Of a stretch of 9,506 nt of DNA, positions 5,612 to 9,506 are shown one piece after another (the stretch's first letter is position 1; each line of letters begins with the position of its first letter). The stretch spans positions 1-9,506 of the forward strand of contig CAMDZU010000030.1 in the NCBI GenBank assembly GCA_945910715.1. The letters run 5' to 3'. Source of the DNA: an uncultured Clostridia bacterium (GTDB lineage Bacteria > Bacillota > Clostridia > Oscillospirales > Ruminococcaceae). Under the pieces are notes generated by a model. The model was not told where the DNA came from. It made no database searches and saw only the letters and a program-made list of their open reading frames with translations. A program made the position numbers and the translations under genes.

Positions 5612-7399
5612 TTATTCTTCGTTTTCTTTTCTGATTGCCTGTGGTCTTGTTCTTACCTTGATGTGTACCTCACGGAGCTGCTGTTCCGTAACCTCCGTGG
5701 GTGCGCCAAGGAGCAGATCCTGTGCGTTGGAGTTAAGCGGGAACGCAATAACCTCACGGATGCTGTCTTCGTCAAGGAGCAGCATAATCATTCGGTCGAT
5801 ACCGAAAGCCATACCTGCGTGGGGCGGTGCGCCGAACTTGAATGCGTTGTACAGTGCGCCGAACTTGCTTTCAACGTCCTTTTCGTCATAGCCTGCAATC
5901 TCGAAAGCCTTTACCATAACGTCAATGTCGTGGTTGCGGACTGCGCCCGACGCAAGCTCAACGCCGTTGCATACAACGTCGTACTGATAAGCAAGCACGT
6001 CGCAGGGGTCCTTTGTCATAAGGGCTTCAAGCTCGCCCTGCGGCATTGAGAAGGGGTTGTGAGTAAAGCCCGGCTTGCCTGTGTCCTCGTCCTCCTCGTA
6101 CATTGGGAAGTCAACTATCCAGCAGATTTCAAATCTATCCTTGTCGATAATGCCAAGTCGCTCTGCAACCTCGTTTCTTATCTGACCTGCAAACTTTGCC
6201 GCATTCTTCTTGTTGTCCGCAATAAAGTAAAGCACGTCGTCCACTTCAAGGGCGGCTCTTGTTTTAAGCTCTGCTCTTGCCTCGTCCGTAAGGAACTTGT
6301 CGATAGGTCCGAGGTAGTTGAAATTCTCGTCAACCTTGATGTAGCCAAGACCCTTCATGCCAATGCTTAATGCGTAGTCCTCCATTTTCTCAAAGAAGCC
6401 CTTTGACTGCTTTGCCATTCCGGGAACACGGATTGCACGGACTGTCTTGTTGGAGAAAGGCTTGAATGCGCTGTTTACGAACAGGTCGGAAATGTCGATA
6501 ATAAACAGTGGGTTTCTTAAATCGGGCTTATCCGAGCCGTATTTCAGCATTGCCTCTTCAAAGGTAATCCGTGGGAAAGGTCCTTTTGTGAAAGGCTTAT
6601 CGGAGAATTTCTCGATTATTGCGGGGAAAACGTCCTCCGCAACCGCAAAAACGTCCTCCTGTGTTGCGAAAGCCATTTCCATATCAAGCTGATAGAATTC
6701 GCCGGGAGTTCTGTCCGCTCTTGCGTCCTCGTCCCTGAAGCAGGGAGCAAGCTGGAAATAGCGGTCAAAGCCCGATACCATATAAAGCTGCTTGAAAATC
6801 TGAGGCGCCTGGGGCAGAGCGTAGAACTTGCCGTGGTGCTTTCTGCTTGGGATAAGGTAATCTCTTGCGCCCTCAGGGGAGGAAGTGGAAAGGATAGGAG
6901 TCTGAAGCTCCAGAAAGCCGTTTTCCACCATTTTTTCACGCATAAAGGACATTACCCTTGAGCGGAAAACAATGTTGTCGTGCACCTTTTTGTTTCTCAT
7001 ATCAAGGAAACGGTAGCGCAGACGGATATCCTCGTTGTTTTCCTTTGATGTGGCAATTTCAAAGGGCAGATCCTCTCTCACCTTGCCTAAAATATCAAGC
7101 TTATGAGCCTCAAGCTCGATTGTGCCTGTGGCAATCTTGTCATTGAAGGTTGAGGGGTCACGCTTGATGATAAGACCCTCAACGGAAATTGCGGTTTCCT
7201 TTCTTACGCCCTCGAGAAGTCCCTCGTTTGCCTGCATTGTAATCTGCACAACGCCGTAATGGTCACGCAGGTCAATAAACTTGATACCGCCGTGGTCGCG
7301 GATATTTTCCGCCCAGCCGCATACTCTTACGGTTGCGCCTATGTCCTTTTCACTGAGCATTTCAGTGGTATGGTCACGATACTGGTTTGCTAAAAACAT
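5612..7399 (-). CDS. aspS: Aspartyl-tRNA synthetase, bacterial type, probably non-discriminating (Asp/Asn)
   Basis: Class II synthetase that charges tRNA(Asp), and probably tRNA(Asn), with aspartate. At 595 aa it has the normal bacterial length including the GAD insertion domain. Visible: N-terminal OB fold about 1-105 with RDHGG at 34-38, LRYRFLDMRN at 127-136, EGARDYLIPSR at 176-186, motif 2 FRDEDARADR with EFYQLDMEM at 221-242, THNPFSMP in the late catalytic core, and motif 3 GIDRMIMLL then IAFPLNSNAQDLL near the C-terminus. H36 in RDHGG matches the position that is His in the non-discriminating Pseudomonas aeruginosa enzyme and Leu in E. coli; S83 lies about where discriminating enzymes have Lys. 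With gatAB just upstream this supports, but does not prove, relaxed tRNA specificity. The ATG is preceded by AAGGGAG (GGGAG core 7408-7412) with an 8-nt gap. The gene lies 28 bp after the gatB stop. Confidence 0.96.
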   Translation of the reverse strand: MFLANQYRDHTTEMLSEKDIGATVRVCGWAENIRDHGGIKFIDLRDHYGVVQITMQANEGLLEGVRKETAISVEGLIIKRDPSTFNDKIATGTIELEAHKLDILGKVREDLPFEIATSKENNEDIRLRYRFLDMRNKKVHDNIVFRSRVMSFMREKMVENGFLELQTPILSTSSPEGARDYLIPSRKHHGKFYALPQAPQIFKQLYMVSGFDRYFQLAPCFRDEDARADRTPGEFYQLDMEMAFATQEDVFAVAEDVFPAIIEKFSDKPFTKGPFPRITFEEAMLKYGSDKPDLRNPLFIIDISDLFVNSAFKPFSNKTVRAIRVPGMAKQSKGFFEKMEDYALSIGMKGLGYIKVDENFNYLGPIDKFLTDEARAELKTRAALEVDDVLYFIADNKKNAAKFAGQIRNEVAERLGIIDKDRFEICWIVDFPMYEEDEDTGKPGFTHNPFSMPQGELEALMTKDPCDVLAYQYDVVCNGVELASGAVRNHDIDVMVKAFEIAGYDEKDVESKFGALYNAFKFGAPPHAGMAFGIDRMIMLLLDEDSIREVIAFPLNSNAQDLLLGAPTEVTEQQLREVHIKVRTRPQAIRKENEE

Positions 7400-7427
7400 T
7401 TGTATATCTCCCTTTTATTTATCTTTA

Positions 7428-8858
7428 TCAGCCGTTCAGCTTGCTTTCAAGCATTGCCTTGATTGCATTCGGCGTTGCCTGTCCCTTCAAGGCTCTGTTT
7501 GCCTGTCCCATAAGGAAGCCGAACACCTTTGTTTCGCCGTTTCTGTACTGCTCTACCGCTTGCGGATTTTTCTCGAAAATCTCGTTTATAACCGCCTCGA
7601 TAGCGCCCGAGTCCTCCTTGACCCAGTAGTCGTTTCTGTCGCATACAGCCTGTGGAGTATCGCCTGTTTCAAGCATTTCACGCAGAATGTTCTTGGAGTT
7701 GCTCTTGTTTATCTTGTCCGTATCCCCTAACATTATAAGCTCGGCAAATTCCTTTGCGCCGAAGGGCAGGGTTTCCATATCCGCCTCCCCTAAGTTAATG
7801 CGGCGCATAAGCTCGCCTAAAATGAAGTTGGCAACGGATTTTGGGTTGTTGTAGGTTTCAAGGCATTTTTCGTAGAAATCGCAGATAAGCTTGTTGGAAA
7901 TAATAATGTCTGCGTCCTTAGCGGCAATGCCGTACTGCTTGACGTAAATTTCCTTACGCTCCTCGGGCATTTTGGGGAGAGAGGTCTTGATTTCGTCCAG
8001 CTCCTCCTCGGTGAAGATAATGGGCGGAATGTCAGGGTCGGGGAAGTAGCGGTAGTCCTGTGCGTCCTCCTTTGAGCGGAGCGTTGAGGTTTCCCCTGTG
8101 CTGTCGTTGAAGCGTCTTGTTTCCTGCTCAACCTGTTCGCCGTTTTCGATTATTTCCGTCTGACGGTAAATTTCATAGTCTATTGCACGCTCGATTGCCT
8201 TAAGGGAAGCAAGGTTTTTCAGCTCTGCTCTTGTGCCAAGCTTGTCTGCGTCCTTTGGCGCCATGGAAATATTAACGTCGCAGCGGAGAGAGCCCTGTTC
8301 CATTTTGCAGTCGCATATTCCTGCGTACTGGAGCAGCAGCTTGATTTTTTCAAGGAATGCGATTACGTCGTCCGCCGAGTGGAAATCAGGCTCGGTAACA
8401 ATTTCAATAAGAGGAATACCGCAGCGGTTGTAGTCTGCAAGGCTTGAACGGGTGCTTTCGTCGTGAACAAGCTTTCCTGCGTCCTCCTCAAGATGTATTC
8501 TGTTTATTCTGATACGCTTTTCTGCGCCCTTTACGTTAATGTCAACGTAACCGTCAAGGCAGACGGGACGGGGCATCTGCGAAATCTGATAAGCCTTTGG
8601 CAGGTCGGGGTAGAAGTAGTTTTTTCTGTCCCACTTGGTAAACCGTGAGATTTTGCAGTTCATTGTGTAGCCTGCTTTTATAATGTACTCAACAGCCGTT
8701 CTGTTAAGCACCGGGAGCGTTCCCGGCATACCTGAGCAGACGGGGCAGCACCGTGAGTTAGGCTCTCCGCCGAATTCAGCGGAGCAGGTGCAGAACACCT
8801 TTGATTTTGTAAGGAGCTCTGCGTGAATTTCAAGACCGATTGTAGGATAAAGCTTCAT
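7428..8858 (-). CDS. gatB: Asp-tRNA(Asn)/Glu-tRNA(Gln) amidotransferase subunit B
   Basis: The tRNA-binding kinase subunit of GatCAB: it activates the side chain of mischarged Asp-tRNA(Asn) or Glu-tRNA(Gln) with ATP before ammonia from GatA is transferred. Length is 476 aa, typical of the family. Visible: GLEIHAEL at 8-15; Cys at 23, 25, 37, 38 and 41 forming a probable zinc site; YPDLPKAYQISQ at 84-95; the catalytic-site IHLEEDAGK at 121-129; TEPD at 155-158; and the helical plus YqeY-like tail from about 330. An in-frame ATG lies 18 codons further upstream (8912), but it would overlap the end of gatA and has weak support. The ATG at 8858 has AAAGGAGT (8866-8873) at good spacing and gives the standard N-terminus. 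It sits 16 bp after the gatA stop and 28 bp before aspS. Confidence 0.97.
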   Translation of the reverse strand: MKLYPTIGLEIHAELLTKSKVFCTCSAEFGGEPNSRCCPVCSGMPGTLPVLNRTAVEYIIKAGYTMNCKISRFTKWDRKNYFYPDLPKAYQISQMPRPVCLDGYVDINVKGAEKRIRINRIHLEEDAGKLVHDESTRSSLADYNRCGIPLIEIVTEPDFHSADDVIAFLEKIKLLLQYAGICDCKMEQGSLRCDVNISMAPKDADKLGTRAELKNLASLKAIERAIDYEIYRQTEIIENGEQVEQETRRFNDSTGETSTLRSKEDAQDYRYFPDPDIPPIIFTEEELDEIKTSLPKMPEERKEIYVKQYGIAAKDADIIISNKLICDFYEKCLETYNNPKSVANFILGELMRRINLGEADMETLPFGAKEFAELIMLGDTDKINKSNSKNILREMLETGDTPQAVCDRNDYWVKEDSGAIEAVINEIFEKNPQAVEQYRNGETKVFGFLMGQANRALKGQATPNAIKAMLESKLNG

Positions 8859-8865
8859 TTCGCAA

Positions 8866-8873
8866 ACTCCTTT
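8866..8873 (-). promoter_or_regulatory. Ribosome binding site that fixes the gatB start
   Basis: AAAGGAGT on the minus strand, with its AGGAG core (8867-8871) eight bases from the ATG at 8858. It lies wholly within the 16-bp gap between the gatA stop and gatB. It is the reason for preferring 8858 over the upstream ATG at 8912. Confidence 0.85.
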
Positions 8874-8874
8874 C

Positions 8875-9506
8875 TTATATTGTGGGGCGGACAGGAGTGA
8901 AATTCCTTTCAAAGCTGTCTGCTATCTGAATAATGGTCTGTTCGTCAAATTTCTTACCGATAACGGACATACCGATTGGCATTCCCTCTGCGTTGTAGCC
9001 GCAGGTGGTGGAAATTGCGGGGAGCTGTGCGATATTTACCGTTACGGTGCAGATATCGGCGGTGTACATTTTAACGGGGTCGTTGTCCTGAACGCCTATT
9101 TTGTAGGCAACGCTTGGGGCTGTCGGGGTAAGGATAACGTCCGCCTTTTCAAAAATCTGATTGTACTCCTTGATAAATTCCTGCTTTAATGCGCAGGCCT
9201 TGCGGTAATATGCGTCATAGTAGCCGCTGGAAAGAGCGTAGTTGCCAAGGAGAATACGGCGCTTTACTTCCGCTCCGAAGCCTCTGTTTCGGGAATCCCT
9301 TATCATTTCGTCGTATGTCTTGCCCTCGCCTCGCAGACCGTACTTGATGCCGTCATAGCGTGAAAGGTTGGAGGCAGCCTCCGCAGAGGAAATAAGATAA
9401 TAAGCGGCAACAGCGTATTTGAGGGTGCTTATGGAGCAGTCCACAAGCTCTGCGCCCTGCTTTTCAAGCTCCTTTGCGGCGTTCAGCACGGCTGTTTTTA
9501 CGTCCT
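8875..9506 (-). CDS. gatA: Asp-tRNA(Asn)/Glu-tRNA(Gln) amidotransferase subunit A (5'-truncated by window edge)
   Basis: C-terminal part (about 210 of ~485 residues) of the amidase-signature glutaminase subunit of GatCAB, which frees ammonia from glutamine and channels it to GatB. Visible GatA features: SAEAASNLSRYDGIKYG, GFGAEVKRRILLGNYALSSGYYDAYY, the ILTPTAPSVAYKIG strand, and the C-terminal AQLPAISTTCG segment with IGMSVIGKKFDE. The catalytic Ser-cisSer-Lys triad lies upstream, outside the window. The frame stays open to the right edge (DVKTAV precedes the in-frame GTG at 9489), so that GTG is an internal Val codon and not the start. The stop (TAA, 8875-8877) is 16 bp from gatB. gatC is expected further upstream but is not visible. 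Confidence 0.96.
   Translation of the reverse strand, partial: DVKTAVLNAAKELEKQGAELVDCSISTLKYAVAAYYLISSAEAASNLSRYDGIKYGLRGEGKTYDEMIRDSRNRGFGAEVKRRILLGNYALSSGYYDAYYRKACALKQEFIKEYNQIFEKADVILTPTAPSVAYKIGVQDNDPVKMYTADICTVTVNIAQLPAISTTCGYNAEGMPIGMSVIGKKFDEQTIIQIADSFERNFTPVRPTI

Noticed and set aside
5236..5634. 132-codon plus-strand open frame across the hairpin cluster
   Set aside because: It has no clear ribosome binding site, runs through the palindromes and into the antisense of aspS, and its two PHSNAARL segments are only translations of the 26-bp repeat. It is treated as non-coding.
8859..8912. Upstream in-frame ATG giving gatB 18 extra residues
   Set aside because: It would overlap the gatA end, the added residues do not fit the GatB N-terminus, and a strong AGGAG is placed for the ATG at 8858.
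9487..9489. GTG as a start codon for gatA
   Set aside because: The frame continues upstream to the window edge with GatA-like residues, and the catalytic half of the protein would be missing, so it is an internal Val codon.

Overview
The window reads as chromosomal DNA of an anaerobic Firmicute, most likely Oscillospiraceae/Ruminococcus-like. This is inferred from protein style (GatCAB with a bacterial AspRS, pyruvate kinase with a C-terminal PEP-utiliser domain, a cytosolic GH36 alpha-galactosidase), strong AGGAG-type ribosome binding sites, mid-GC genes and very AT-rich intergenic DNA. No gene-content marker fixes the species.

Layout, left to right: the 3' part of thiD on the plus strand ends at 693 and converges on a block of minus-strand genes. 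Two hairpin terminators, one per strand, lie in the 139-bp convergent gap. On the minus strand, in transcription order from the right edge, come gatA (5' end outside the window), gatB and aspS, closely spaced and probably one operon. An 803-bp gene-free region follows (4809-5611), then pyk and an alpha-galactosidase gene only 16 bp apart, served by a near-consensus sigma-A promoter at 4866-4894.

Function: GatA/GatB amidate Asp-tRNA(Asn) and Glu-tRNA(Gln). The adjacent AspRS carries the RDHGG histidine seen in non-discriminating enzymes, so the operon plausibly makes Asn-tRNA(Asn) by the indirect route. Pyruvate kinase and alpha-galactosidase form a sugar-catabolic pair: release of galactose and sucrose/glucose from raffinose-type sugars, and the last ATP-yielding step of glycolysis. 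ThiD belongs to thiamine pyrimidine synthesis or salvage.

The unusual part is the long intergenic region. Positions 4914-5281 hold twelve copies of a 9-mer, TTCCCCAYA (some with one mismatch), on both strands, with recurring 9- and 21-bp start-to-start spacing. They surround a 70-bp stretch made only of A and T that contains four tandem TTATATA units. This iteron-plus-AT-tract layout resembles a replication-origin, partition or cooperative-regulator site, but I recognise no known system. Next to it, 5318-5607 is a run of hairpins bounded by two identical 26-bp near-palindromes. I see no convincing protein-coding gene in this region.
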